Shown here piece by piece: positions 8,866-15,994 of a stretch of DNA of 64,000 nucleotides (positions are counted from its first letter, which is position 1; each line of letters begins with the position of its first letter). Made by a program: the position numbers and the translations under genes. The DNA comes from JAUNQW01 sp043424615. GTDB lineage: Bacteria > Bacillota > Bacilli > Lactobacillales > Carnobacteriaceae_A. A model generated the notes under the pieces. That model was not told the DNA's origin. It saw only the letters and a program-made list of their open reading frames with translations, and ran no database searches. Location of the stretch: the NCBI GenBank assembly GCA_043424615.1, contig JBHWOX010000033.1, positions 1 to 64,000 on the forward strand, given 5' to 3'.

Positions 8866-8902
8866 GAAAAAAAAACAAGCCCATCGGGTGATGGGCTTGT
8901 TT
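8866..8902 (-). terminator. Leader terminator of the livJHMGF operon
   Basis: On the minus strand, CAAGCCCATC-ACCC-GATGGGCTTG followed by a run of nine T, lying between the leader peptide and livJ. A terminator upstream of the operon it controls is the mark of attenuation. Confidence 0.88.
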
Positions 8903-8965
8903 TATTATGTGAGCCCTGGATTTCTTGTATCAGAAATAGGACTCTCTCCGTTTGAAAGAATCCTG

Positions 8966-9061
8966 CTACATAATAATGACAATGACGTTTACGTTATTGT
9001 TTGTTTGAGCATTCAGCAATGGCTGATTCATATTCAATTTTTGCTTGATTTGTCTAGCCAT
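8966..9061 (-). CDS. Leader peptide, 31 aa, ending NNNVNVIVIIM
   Basis: A small open frame with an excellent ribosome site (AAAGGAGGG, seven bases before ATG at 9061). Its 3' end holds three Val and three Ile codons (GTA AAC GTC ATT GTC ATT ATT ATG TAG), right where the attenuator's first pairing arm lies. It resembles classical amino-acid-operon leader peptides in design, not in sequence. The codons match the substrates of the downstream Liv importer. The ORF annotated on the opposite strand here is a shadow. Confidence 0.85.
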   Translation of the reverse strand: MARQIKQKLNMNQPLLNAQTNNNVNVIVIIM

Positions 9062-9090
9062 TGCTAAACCCTCCTTTTTCGATTAAATAT

Positions 9091-9119
9091 ATTATATTGA
9101 ATAGATATACAAAAAGCAA
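9091..9119 (-). promoter_or_regulatory. Promoter of the liv leader/livJHMGF
   Basis: -35 TTGCTT (9119-9114) and -10 TATAAT (9096-9091) with a 17-base spacer. Transcription would begin a few bases before the leader peptide's ribosome site. Confidence 0.85.
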
Positions 9120-9256
9120 GCTTTTTCTTTTGTTTTTAAAAGCGGTCATCATCCTGTTTGTTTTCCCAGCCCATTGGAAATCCCCTACAGACTCTGACTG
9201 ATTTTTCTTTTTTAATCAAAGCTTATTTTTTGTTTTATAAGAACATATTCAAAACT

Positions 9257-10432
9257 TTATTCGCCAGGGTTAACCTCATGAATATCTTTGGCTTCCCCAT
9301 TTTGAATTTCAATGATTGAAACTGATTTGACTGGATTATGGCCCTCATCAAAGGAGAAGGTTCCCGTAACCCCTTCAAAATTTTCTGTTTTTGCTAATTC
9401 TTCATTAATAGCAGTTGGATCTGTGCTGCCTGCACGTTCAATAGCTTCTTTAACGATATAGACCGAATCATAAGCCAAACCTGTAAACATATCCGGTTCC
9501 ATGTCAAAAGCTTCATTATAAGCTTGAACGAATTCTTGAATCTGTGGGTCATCGCTTTCTACAGCAAAGTGAGAAGTATAGAAAACATTGGTCATATTTT
9601 CCATTCCGGCTAGGTCATTGATAATTTCATTTCCAAAACCATCAGGTCCTAGAATAGGTTGATCAATTCCCATTTCACGTGCTTGTTTGATGATGGGTCC
9701 CCCTTGTTCGTAGTATCCAGGAACATAAAGAACATCAAAATCCAATTCAGCGATATTGGTCAAGGAAGCTGAGAAATCTGTTTGATCAGCAGTAAAGTTT
9801 TCCACTGCTACAATCTCACCGTCAAAGTTTTCTTTAAAGGTATCTGTTAAACCTTGGGCGTAGTCCGACGAGTTGTCGGCGAAGATTACTGCTTTTTTAG
9901 CTCCTAGATGATCATTAGCGAATTGTGCTAGTGCCGTTCCTTGGAAGGAGTTAGTAAAACATGCTCGATAGGCATATTCATATACACTGCCATCATCTTG
10001 GGACAGCACGGCATCATCGGTTGCTGTGGGTGAAATAATGGGGGTAGTATGTTGTTCTGCAATTGGAATAGCAGCTTGGAATGTGCCGGTTAATGCAGGC
10101 CCTACGATGGCGGACACTTGATCTTGGGTGGTTAAGGTTGTAGTGGTTTGGGCCGATTGGCTTTCATCTGATTGAATATCATATTCGACGATCTCTATGT
10201 CTTTGCCGTCGATGCCACCAGCTTCGTTAATTTCTTCTACGGCCATCTTTACAGCATTATTCATGGAGGTTCCATAAGCTGCTGCTGAGCCAGTTAATTC
10301 AAACATCGACCCCAGCTGGATGCTGTCCCCGCCGTCAGCTTGCCCGCTATGACCACCTTCAGAACAAGCCGCTAGGAAGAAACTTCCTGCTATCATTGCC
10401 ATACTTATCATTTTTCTCATTTTCATCATCAT
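9257..10432 (-). CDS. Second branched-chain amino acid-binding lipoprotein, monocistronic
   Basis: LivJ-type binding protein with lipobox FLAAC (Cys23 from the chosen start) and the family start SIQLGSMFELTGSAAAYG. It is a clear paralogue of the livJ product (shared TTLTTQDQVSAIVGP, GPDGFGNE, KQAREMGI, ENFEGVTGTFSFDE). I placed the start at the first of three ATGs (10432), after AGGAGTCGTG; the next two ATGs are also possible. It has its own promoter and its own leader, rich in Leu codons, and is followed by the livJ promoter rather than permease genes. It therefore most likely feeds the shared LivHMGF membrane complex, like LivJ/LivK in E. coli. Leucine preference is an inference from its leader. 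Confidence 0.9.
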   Translation of the reverse strand: MMMKMRKMISMAMIAGSFFLAACSEGGHSGQADGGDSIQLGSMFELTGSAAAYGTSMNNAVKMAVEEINEAGGIDGKDIEIVEYDIQSDESQSAQTTTTLTTQDQVSAIVGPALTGTFQAAIPIAEQHTTPIISPTATDDAVLSQDDGSVYEYAYRACFTNSFQGTALAQFANDHLGAKKAVIFADNSSDYAQGLTDTFKENFDGEIVAVENFTADQTDFSASLTNIAELDFDVLYVPGYYEQGGPIIKQAREMGIDQPILGPDGFGNEIINDLAGMENMTNVFYTSHFAVESDDPQIQEFVQAYNEAFDMEPDMFTGLAYDSVYIVKEAIERAGSTDPTAINEELAKTENFEGVTGTFSFDEGHNPVKSVSIIEIQNGEAKDIHEVNPGE

Positions 10433-10463
10433 CACGACTCCTATTTTTATATTCAACTAAAGA

Positions 10464-10496
10464 ATAAAAAAAACGAGCTCTTGGGTAAGAGCTCGC
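10464..10496 (-). terminator. Leader terminator of the second binding-protein gene
   Basis: Minus strand CGAGCTCTT-ACCC-AAGAGCTCG followed by eight T, between the leader peptide and the structural gene. Confidence 0.88.
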
Positions 10497-10572
10497 CAAT
10501 TATTTCTTAGTTTAGGAGAGCCCTTTTTTCAAAGCGAAATAGGACTCTCTCCCTAATGGAATAGAATCCTCT

Positions 10573-10644
10573 CTAAACTAATAATAATAAGTCGTTGTTT
10601 TTAACAGCGGCAAAAACCACTGCCATTGGATATGTAATTGTCAT
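10573..10644 (-). CDS. Leader peptide, 23 aa, ending NNDLLLLV
   Basis: Small frame with AGGAGG nine bases before its ATG at 10644. It ends with four consecutive TTA Leu codons, GTT Val and TAG. The Leu run lies at and just before the first pairing arm of the attenuator, as expected for a leucine-responsive leader. Too short for standard gene calling. Confidence 0.85.
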   Translation of the reverse strand: MTITYPMAVVFAAVKNNDLLLLV

Positions 10645-10678
10645 TGGATTTTGCCTCCTGTCTCTTTAGTTATATTCT

Positions 10679-10706
10679 ATTATAGCTATAAAAATTCACA
10701 AAGCAA
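10679..10706 (-). promoter_or_regulatory. Promoter of the second binding-protein leader
   Basis: -35 TTGCTT (10706-10701) and -10 TATAAT (10684-10679), spacer 16. It closely resembles the livJ leader promoter. Confidence 0.82.
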
Positions 10707-10715
10707 GCTATATTT

Positions 10716-11390
10716 TTATTTTTTTTCGATTTTATTCATTTTGCCATCGGAATAAACATAGTGATCTTGATCTAAATGCAAGATATCGTGATCGTGACTA
10801 ATAATCATCACAGCAGTCCCTTGCTGGTTTAATGTCAGTAAGTAGTCCACCATATGCTTAGCGGATTCTTCATCTAAATCAGAGGTCGGCTCATCGACCA
10901 ATAAGAGTTTCGGCTGGTTAATTAAAGCCCGTGCTAGAGCCACCCGTTTCAACTCGCCCCCCGATAAGGTCGAAACATCGGCCTCTTGCAAATAAGCAAT
11001 ATCTAAATCTTGCAGGAGTTGCTCGGCTCGCTCTTGCACCTCCCCTTGTCTTTCTTCAAAGAAAAAGGGAAGCATAACGTTTTCAATCACATTCAGGCTT
11101 TCAATCAAAGTAGGATGTTGGACCAGATACCCTAGCTGATTATTGCGGTAACTTGCATTTTGGTCGGCATCCATATTTAAAATGCTCTGGCCTTGAAATA
11201 AGATATCACCTGAGCTGGGTTCAAGCAGGCGAGCAATCAGATTAAAGAGGGTTGTTTTCCCCACCCCCGACCGCCCGGAAATAATAACAAAATCATCGGA
11301 ATCTAATTGAAAATTTAATTGATCAACCGGACTAAAACTAGAGGATTGACGTTTAAAATCCTTAGTTAGGTTTTTTAATTCTAATAGCAT
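10716..11390 (-). CDS. ABC transporter ATPase, LolD/MacB-like
   Basis: A 224-residue ATPase with Walker A GRSGVGKTT (about residue 39), Q-loop YLVQHP, signature LSGGELKRVALARAL and Walker B LLLVDEPTSDLD. This type partners FtsX-fold permeases, and the permease gene lies directly upstream. AGGAGG for this gene overlaps the permease stop codon. It probably energises extrusion or conformational work at the membrane rather than import. No terminator is obvious before the Leu-leader promoter just downstream. Confidence 0.9.
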   Translation of the reverse strand: MLLELKNLTKDFKRQSSSFSPVDQLNFQLDSDDFVIISGRSGVGKTTLFNLIARLLEPSSGDILFQGQSILNMDADQNASYRNNQLGYLVQHPTLIESLNVIENVMLPFFFEERQGEVQERAEQLLQDLDIAYLQEADVSTLSGGELKRVALARALINQPKLLLVDEPTSDLDEESAKHMVDYLLTLNQQGTAVMIISHDHDILHLDQDHYVYSDGKMNKIEKK

Positions 11391-11400
11391 GTCTTTCCTC

Positions 11401-12600
11401 CTAATCTTCCATCTTTGGAAGTGACTTCAATTGGCGGTTAATGGCCCAAGCCGCAGCAAGAGGGGCAGCAATGGCACAAACCCCAAAACTAAGCAGACCA
11501 ATTAGAATAGAACTGCTGAAAGAGGGGCTTAAAACAGGTAGCTGAACCGCATTTTCAAAAGTAGAGGCGAATAAAACACTCACCAAGGCGGCGAAAAAGA
11601 CCCCGAATATGGCGGCTAGAACGCTCAATAGGCTACTTTCTTTTAAGACAATGGAACGGATTTGGTCAGGTTTGGCTCCAATAATTTGTAGAGCTTGCCA
11701 TTCTTTAGATCGGGAACGTACAATCATTGAAAATACGACCACGATGATAGCTAAACTCAACACCCACAGAAGACCCGCAATAATTAAAATGTAACGGCTA
11801 GATTGGTTCATTTGTCTAGAAAAAGAAGCAATCATATCATTAGAGGAGATGGCCCGAACATTATAATCGCTGAGCTGGCGGTTGATTTCCAAGGCAGGGC
11901 TAGCAGTTGGATCTTCCAAAGCGGAAGAATCAACATCTATCATGACGCTGGAAATATTATTCTCATCGACTGAATAATCTGATTCAATACCAAAATCTTT
12001 GGCACCTTGGGCGATTAGGTTCGCTTCCTCTTTGTTGACGAACACACTGTCATCATAACCTAAGCCTGTTTCACTTAATTTCCCTTTGATAGTAAATTCA
12101 ATATCATAAAAACGAATAGTCTCGCCCACTTTTCCAAAAATATTTGAACCTGCATAAACTTCTCTTTCTTTTAAGGGTTCACTTACTTCTTCTTGTAGCC
12201 ATGGTCCCACTGAGAAATCACTTTCTGCATCAATCCCAATGATTTGAACAGGGGCCGAACAGCAGGAAGCATCCGCTGAAGCCACAAAAATTTGAGGTGA
12301 CGACCGTTCTACAAAAGGCAATTGATCCAATTCATCCAAAACAGCGGAGTCCATATAAAAATTAGAAGGCGTACCAGAAATTAGTGCCCCTTGGTAGTCA
12401 TTTTCAGCATCTCTGGGCACTAAAATAATATCTGCTCCCATCCGATCTTCCATAGACTGCATACCGTTTTTCAAACTTAAGCTAACATATGTTGCCAAAA
12501 ATAAGGAAAAAGCAAGGAAAAAAAGGAGTAAAAATATACTGATACTTCTTCCACTGTGTTTGCTTATATTCTTTTTAGGTAGTTCTTTTAAAACATTCAT
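11401..12600 (-). CDS. FtsX-like ABC permease with a Cys-Cys extracellular loop
   Basis: A 399-residue permease with one N-terminal membrane segment (about 20-42), a large extracellular domain, and three C-terminal membrane segments (about 273-295, 326-348, 364-388), the standard MacB/FtsX topology. The extracellular part contains ASADASCCSAPVQIIGID with adjacent cysteines, a motif I associate with permeases found beside DUF4418 proteins. Substrate unknown; the Cys pair could bind metal or redox partners, but this is only a suggestion. The gene lies 25 bases after the interrupted DUF4418-like gene and 10 bases before its ATPase. Confidence 0.85.
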   Translation of the reverse strand: MNVLKELPKKNISKHSGRSISIFLLLFFLAFSLFLATYVSLSLKNGMQSMEDRMGADIILVPRDAENDYQGALISGTPSNFYMDSAVLDELDQLPFVERSSPQIFVASADASCCSAPVQIIGIDAESDFSVGPWLQEEVSEPLKEREVYAGSNIFGKVGETIRFYDIEFTIKGKLSETGLGYDDSVFVNKEEANLIAQGAKDFGIESDYSVDENNISSVMIDVDSSALEDPTASPALEINRQLSDYNVRAISSNDMIASFSRQMNQSSRYILIIAGLLWVLSLAIIVVVFSMIVRSRSKEWQALQIIGAKPDQIRSIVLKESSLLSVLAAIFGVFFAALVSVLFASTFENAVQLPVLSPSFSSSILIGLLSFGVCAIAAPLAAAWAINRQLKSLPKMED

Positions 12601-12625
12601 AATCTAACTCCATCTTTTCTAAGCA

Positions 12626-13054
12626 TTAAGCCTCTTCATGATTGACTTTATCAAGCTCTGCTGCCTTATTTTTGTAGCGGAATACGGCCAAAGCATTGAA
12701 AATAATATAAATAACAAACATTAAAAGACCCACCGGTTTAAAAAGGGCATTACAATGCATGTCCGCACTTTGGCAGGTTCCAATCAGAACCGTCATGAGC
12801 GCTATACCATAAAGGCCGGCTAGGGATTAAACCATGCCTATCCCTAAAGAGACTTGGCTAGAAGTAAATAGTTTAATGACGCCAGTAACAGTAAGCATAA
12901 CCACCAGTCCTAAAACAGCTTGGTGGGACCAATGACATTTCATCGGCATTTCCCCAGCATGAACAGGACAAGCCGTCGCTACAGTGAATAATAAGACCAG
13001 CAAGATAATCATCGTCAAGAGTGCCAACAAACTAAACATTCGTTTTTTCATCAT
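12626..13054 (-). pseudogene. DUF4418-like small membrane protein interrupted by TAA
   Basis: The frame from ATG 13054 encodes 75 residues (signal/membrane segment, then ATACPVHAGEMPMKCHWSHQA) and stops at TAA 12829-12827. The same frame then continues for 66 codons without a break: SLAGLYGIALMTVLIGTCQS, ADMHCNALFKP, a membrane helix and a charged tail, ending at TAA 12626. The two Cys/MxCH-type motifs, one on each side of the stop, are both expected in one DUF4418 protein, so a single nonsense change (for example CAA to TAA) is the simplest reading. It heads the operon of the FtsX permease and ATPase. A TATAAT -10 lies at 13112-13107. Confidence 0.75.
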
Positions 13055-13175
13055 TTCAAATTTTCCCCTTTGTTCATCCTTCTAAATGTGAAAGCTATCA
13101 TTCCAAATTATACCCTATTGAAAGTTGAATAGACATTGCTAAAGTTAATAAAAATCCATGGTTTATAAAAAACAT

Positions 13176-13224
13176 AAAAAATCCTCCTCAAGTTATTTAA
13201 CTTTGTTTCTAACTTGAGGAGGAT
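13176..13224 (-). terminator. Terminator of the T-box amino acid importer operon
   Basis: Perfect 15-bp inverted repeat ATCCTCCTCAAGTTA / TAACTTGAGGAGGAT followed on the minus strand by TTTTT. Confidence 0.88.
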
Positions 13225-13243
13225 CGCTTGTCTGTGACCTGCT

Positions 13244-13930
13244 TTATTTTTTTTCTTGGATAAAATCCTTGGAATTAAGGATACGATTGGCAAATTGCTC
13301 TGCAAAGTTCACATCATGGGTGACCACAATAATCCCCATCCCTTCTTCAGCGATGTCCGCAATCATTTTCCCAACAGTTTGAGCTGAGTCACGGTCTAAG
13401 GCCGAGGTGGGTTCATCGAAACATAATATCTTGGGGTCCATCATCATTGAACGAGCAATCGCCACCCGTTGCTGCTGGCCACCAGACAAGGTTCGTGGTG
13501 GGGCATCATATTTGTGTGATAAGCCCATTTGGTCGAGTAAAGCTTGAGCTTTGGCTTTGATTTGGTCTTTGGGCATAAGTTTGTGGGCCAAAGGAGCTTC
13601 CATTAAGTTTTGCAAAGCTGTCATATTAGGAAAGAGCTGGTAATCTTGAAAGACCATAGAGACTTCATTTTCATAGTTTTGTCTCTCTTCCCCCTTGCTA
13701 TAAGTGAGCTGGCCGTTATCATCCATCCACATCAAGCGAGAAGAATTAATCGCTACTTCTCCCTGGTCGGCAGGAATGAGAGAATTTAATATACGGATCA
13801 AGGTCGTTTTTCCCGTCCCTGATTCTCCCACTAAGGCAACGATTTCTCCTTCATCCATTTGGAAGTTAAAGTCTTTTAAGATGACATTATTATCAAATGT
13901 TTTAGATAAATTTCTAATTTTTAAAGTCAT
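13244..13930 (-). CDS. Polar amino acid ABC importer, ATPase
   Basis: A 228-residue ATPase of the HisP/GlnQ type: Walker A GESGTGKTT (about residue 35), Q-loop VFQDYQLFPNMTALQN, signature LSGGQQQRVAIARSMMM, Walker B ILCFDEPTSALD. Last gene of a three-gene importer; AGGAGG overlaps the permease stop region. It provides energy for the permease at 13940. The T-box ahead of the operon suggests histidine as substrate, which would make it HisZ-like. Confidence 0.92.
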   Translation of the reverse strand: MTLKIRNLSKTFDNNVILKDFNFQMDEGEIVALVGESGTGKTTLIRILNSLIPADQGEVAINSSRLMWMDDNGQLTYSKGEERQNYENEVSMVFQDYQLFPNMTALQNLMEAPLAHKLMPKDQIKAKAQALLDQMGLSHKYDAPPRTLSGGQQQRVAIARSMMMDPKILCFDEPTSALDRDSAQTVGKMIADIAEEGMGIIVVTHDVNFAEQFANRILNSKDFIQEKK

Positions 13931-13939
13931 GATAGCCTC

Positions 13940-14575
13940 CTAAAAGTCTACTTGCTGCTCGATTTTATTGAGAATAAAGGTGACAACCCCTGTGACTAAT
14001 AAGTATAGAATACCTACCGCTAAAAAAGGTGTCAAAGTGGCATAGGTATTTACCGCGATTTGCCCTGCTCTCAATAATTCTCCAATTCCAATCACATAAA
14101 CGAGGGAGGTATCTTTAACTAAAGAAATCACTTCATTCCCAACTGACGGCATGGTCACTCGAAAAACTTGGGGCAAAATGATACGTCTAAAACCTCTCAC
14201 TTTTCCAATATTTAAGACATGAATGGCTTCAAATTGGCCGGCTGGGACCGATATAATGCCTCCTCTAAAAATTTCAGCAAAATAAGCTGCGTAATTCAAA
14301 ATGAAGGCAAAGAGGGCTGCTGGGAAGCGGTCCATCGAAATTCCAATGAATGGTAGTCCAAAGAAGACAAACATCAATTGCAGCATCAAGGGAGTCCCTC
14401 TCATAATATAAATGTAAGCTCCAATTAATCCTTGCAGCCAGCGGGGAGAAAACACCCGTGCAATACCAATAAGAAGTCCTAAAGGTAAAGAGCTGACAAT
14501 AACGATTAAAAATAAAGCTAAAGTGGTTTGCAGGCCGCTAAATAGGGACGGCCAAATTTGAACGATTAAATCCAT
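13940..14575 (-). CDS. Polar amino acid ABC importer, permease
   Basis: A 211-residue HisM/GlnP-type permease with about five membrane helices, the family motif MRGTPLMLQLMFVFF and the ATPase-contact loop region EAIHVLNIGKVRGFRRIILPQ. Only one permease gene is present, so it probably works as a homodimer. Ribosome site GAGGAAG lies upstream. Middle gene of the T-box operon. Confidence 0.92.
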   Translation of the reverse strand: MDLIVQIWPSLFSGLQTTLALFLIVIVSSLPLGLLIGIARVFSPRWLQGLIGAYIYIMRGTPLMLQLMFVFFGLPFIGISMDRFPAALFAFILNYAAYFAEIFRGGIISVPAGQFEAIHVLNIGKVRGFRRIILPQVFRVTMPSVGNEVISLVKDTSLVYVIGIGELLRAGQIAVNTYATLTPFLAVGILYLLVTGVVTFILNKIEQQVDF

Positions 14576-14602
14576 TCTCTATCTTCCTCGATTCTAATTG
14601 CT

Positions 14603-15439
14603 CTAACTTTCAGAGAACCATTTTCCATAGATTTCATCATAAGTGCCATCATCTTTCATTTCTTGTAAAGCCTGATCGAATTCTTTCTTGAAATCTGTGT
14701 CATCTTTACGCATGCCTACCGCATAATACTCTTCGCCGAAATTGTCTTCTAAGACACGGTAGTCAAAGTCTTCATTTAAGCTCATATAGTACCGTCCCAT
14801 TGTTTCATCCACAACGATAGCATCTGCTCGGCCATTAATCAGGTCATTGAAGACATCATTGTTAGACGGATATTGAACAACTTCTCCATTAGCAAAATCT
14901 TGTGGGAAGCTTGAATCATCATTATTGATAGCGTCAACGGCCGATGATGATTGTTGGGCAGCGACGACCTTCCCTTTTAAATCTTCCTTGCTTTGAATGT
15001 CTGAATCAGCAGGGACAACAATCATTTGGCTGTTTTCCATATAAGGTTCGGAGAATAATACTTTTTCTTCACGTTCAGGGGTAATCGTGTAACCGTTCCA
15101 AATTAAATCAATATTACCCGCTTCTAATTCTGTTTCTTTTAATGACCAGTCAATCGCCTGAAATTCCATCTTATAACCTAAACGGTCACCAATTTCATTA
15201 GCAATATCAATGTCAAAACCAACAATATCACCATTATCGTCTCTGAATCCCATAGGCGGGAAGGTGTCATCTAAACCAACAATTAAGGCTTGACCTTCAG
15301 CCGAAGAATCAGCATTTGCATCAGTTTCACTTGCATTTGAATCCGTTGAGCCCGCTTCTGAGTTTCCACATCCAACTAAAAGAAAAACAATAACAAATAT
15401 CGGCAATACTCTTAAAATCCATGATGATGTCTTTTCCAT
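14603..15439 (-). CDS. Polar amino acid-binding lipoprotein
   Basis: A 278-residue solute-binding protein (family 3) with lipobox LLVGC giving Cys24, then a Ser/Asp-rich linker of about 30 residues and the binding domain (LIVGLDDTFPPMGFRDDNGDIVGFDIDIANEIG). ITPEREEKVLFSEPY is the usual family 3 hinge/ligand region. It is the first gene after the T-box leader, with AAGGGGAG upstream. The ligand is inferred as histidine from the leader only. Confidence 0.92.
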   Translation of the reverse strand: MEKTSSWILRVLPIFVIVFLLVGCGNSEAGSTDSNASETDANADSSAEGQALIVGLDDTFPPMGFRDDNGDIVGFDIDIANEIGDRLGYKMEFQAIDWSLKETELEAGNIDLIWNGYTITPEREEKVLFSEPYMENSQMIVVPADSDIQSKEDLKGKVVAAQQSSSAVDAINNDDSSFPQDFANGEVVQYPSNNDVFNDLINGRADAIVVDETMGRYYMSLNEDFDYRVLEDNFGEEYYAVGMRKDDTDFKKEFDQALQEMKDDGTYDEIYGKWFSES

Positions 15440-15498
15440 TTTTTTCTCCCCTTTTCCATATCTCTGACGGACAGTAACGGACAGCTTATTTTTTACGT

Positions 15499-15550
15499 AA
15501 AAAAAATCGTCCTTTAAAGATTCAACTTGTGTTAAATCCTTAAAGGACGA
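15499..15550 (-). terminator. Regulated terminator of the T-box leader
   Basis: Stem TCGTCCTTTAAGGATTTAAC / GTTGAATCTTTAAAGGACGA (about 20 bp with wobble pairs), then eight T. It lies 10 bases after the T-box core, as expected for a T-box terminator. Confidence 0.88.
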
Positions 15551-15764
15551 CTCCGATTTGACGTGTTCCCACCTTTATTCGCAACTTTTTCACAAAAGTT
15601 ACCTCAGCATGTTATGTTCATGAACATGGGTGTGTAACGGAACCACCGGATCAGCCTACTCAAAGTTCAACTGACTGCTTGAAGATGTGTGTTCAATAAG
15701 TAAGCTCGTCACTTCCACCACCCGCGACGTCTCTTCAAACTCCACTTATTTACTTTTTCTTCGC
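15499..15764 (-). promoter_or_regulatory. T-box leader, probably tRNA-His responsive
   Basis: Minus strand: Stem I base GAAGA (15762-15758) pairs with TCTTC (15685-15681). Its specifier loop has AGTA on the 5' side (15754-15751) and GAA-CAC-ACA on the 3' side, enclosed by AATAAGT / ACTTATT. The T-box core AAAGGTGGGAACACG (around 15578-15562) differs only slightly from the consensus. CAC (15691-15689) fits His. The core's UGGG would pair with a tRNA ending CCCA, and a C73 discriminator is characteristic of tRNA-His. Thr (ACA, reading one frame along) is the main alternative but fits the discriminator less well. The stretch 15440-15994 holds this leader, its promoter and the pckA control region. 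Confidence 0.85.
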
Positions 15765-15790
15765 CCTGCATTTATATCTATGTAGAAATC

Positions 15791-15818
15791 ATTATAGCAA
15801 ACTATTTTCACTTGTAAA
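15791..15818 (-). promoter_or_regulatory. Promoter of the T-box operon
   Basis: -35 TTTACA (15818-15813) and -10 TATAAT (15796-15791), spacer 16, about 30 bases ahead of Stem I. Confidence 0.78.
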
Positions 15819-15925
15819 GCCATTTTATAAAAAAACAATTTTTATTCATCATATGGGCGTTTTTTGCTAGATATATAAGAAGATTTTTCTATTTTTTATC
15901 TTGATCAAAATAAAATGTTTTGCTG

Positions 15926-15954
15926 TTGGATTTTTATATTTGAAGTGCTACAAT
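15926..15954 (+). promoter_or_regulatory. pckA promoter
   Basis: -35 TTGGAT (15926-15931) and -10 TACAAT (15949-15954) with a 17-base spacer. Confidence 0.75.
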
Positions 15955-15965
15955 TGGATTTGTCA

Positions 15966-15979
15966 TGAAAGCGCTTACT
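15966..15979 (+). promoter_or_regulatory. cre site (CcpA operator) downstream of the pckA promoter
   Basis: TGAAAGCGCTTACT matches the cre consensus TGWAANCGNTNWCA at all but the last base. It lies just past the expected transcription start, a position where CcpA represses by blocking initiation or early elongation. Confidence 0.8.
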
Positions 15980-15994
15980 TAAGGAGGAATAAAT

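Larger units (their letters stand above)
8866..9061 (-). promoter_or_regulatory. Leader-peptide attenuator of the liv operon (Val/Ile codons)
   Basis: Minus-strand order: leader peptide, inner hairpin 8964-8938 (AGGATTCTTTC / GAGAGAGTCCT), distal segment GGGCT-C-ACATAATAA (8916-8902), terminator. The last leader codons plus the stop (TTATTATGT, 8976-8968, then AGC) pair with ACATAATAA and GCT across a single bulged C, which would bury GGGCT. Free GGGCT can instead pair with AGCCC (8897-8893), the 5' arm of the terminator. So a ribosome stalled at Val/Ile codons would favour antitermination. Pairings are read from the sequence; the switching order is inferred. Confidence 0.82.
10464..10644 (-). 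promoter_or_regulatory. Leader-peptide attenuator of the second binding protein (Leu codons)
   Basis: Same architecture as the livJ leader: inner hairpin 10570-10541 (AGGATTCT / AGAGAGTCCT), distal segment GGGCTCT-C-CTAAACTAA (10523-10507), terminator. The end of the peptide gene (TTAGTTTAG, 10581-10573, then AGAG) pairs with CTAAACTAA and CTCT across one bulged C. GGGCTC can alternatively pair with GAGCTC at 10494-10489 (one G-U), which is the terminator's 5' arm. The pairing sequences differ from the livJ leader yet remain complementary. Confidence 0.82.

Noticed and set aside
8837..9067. Plus-strand frame of 76 codons between the liv promoter and livJ
   Set aside because: It runs antisense across the leader peptide, attenuator hairpins and terminator, has no ribosome site and no protein-like pattern; the minus-strand leader explains the region better.
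644..12829. UGA/UAA reassignment as explanation for the two interrupted genes
   Set aside because: One stop is TGA and the other TAA, and both codons end many intact genes here; the expected residue at the TGA is Gly, not Trp. Independent nonsense changes or base-call errors are simpler.
13108..13305. Minus-strand frame of 65 codons below the His-type ATPase gene
   Set aside because: It crosses the perfect terminator at 13176-13224 and overlaps the ATPase end; no ribosome site.
15440..15480. Short direct repeat ACGGACAG just before the T-box operon's first gene
   Set aside because: Two copies of eight bases within 20 bases; too short and isolated to claim a regulatory or mobile function.
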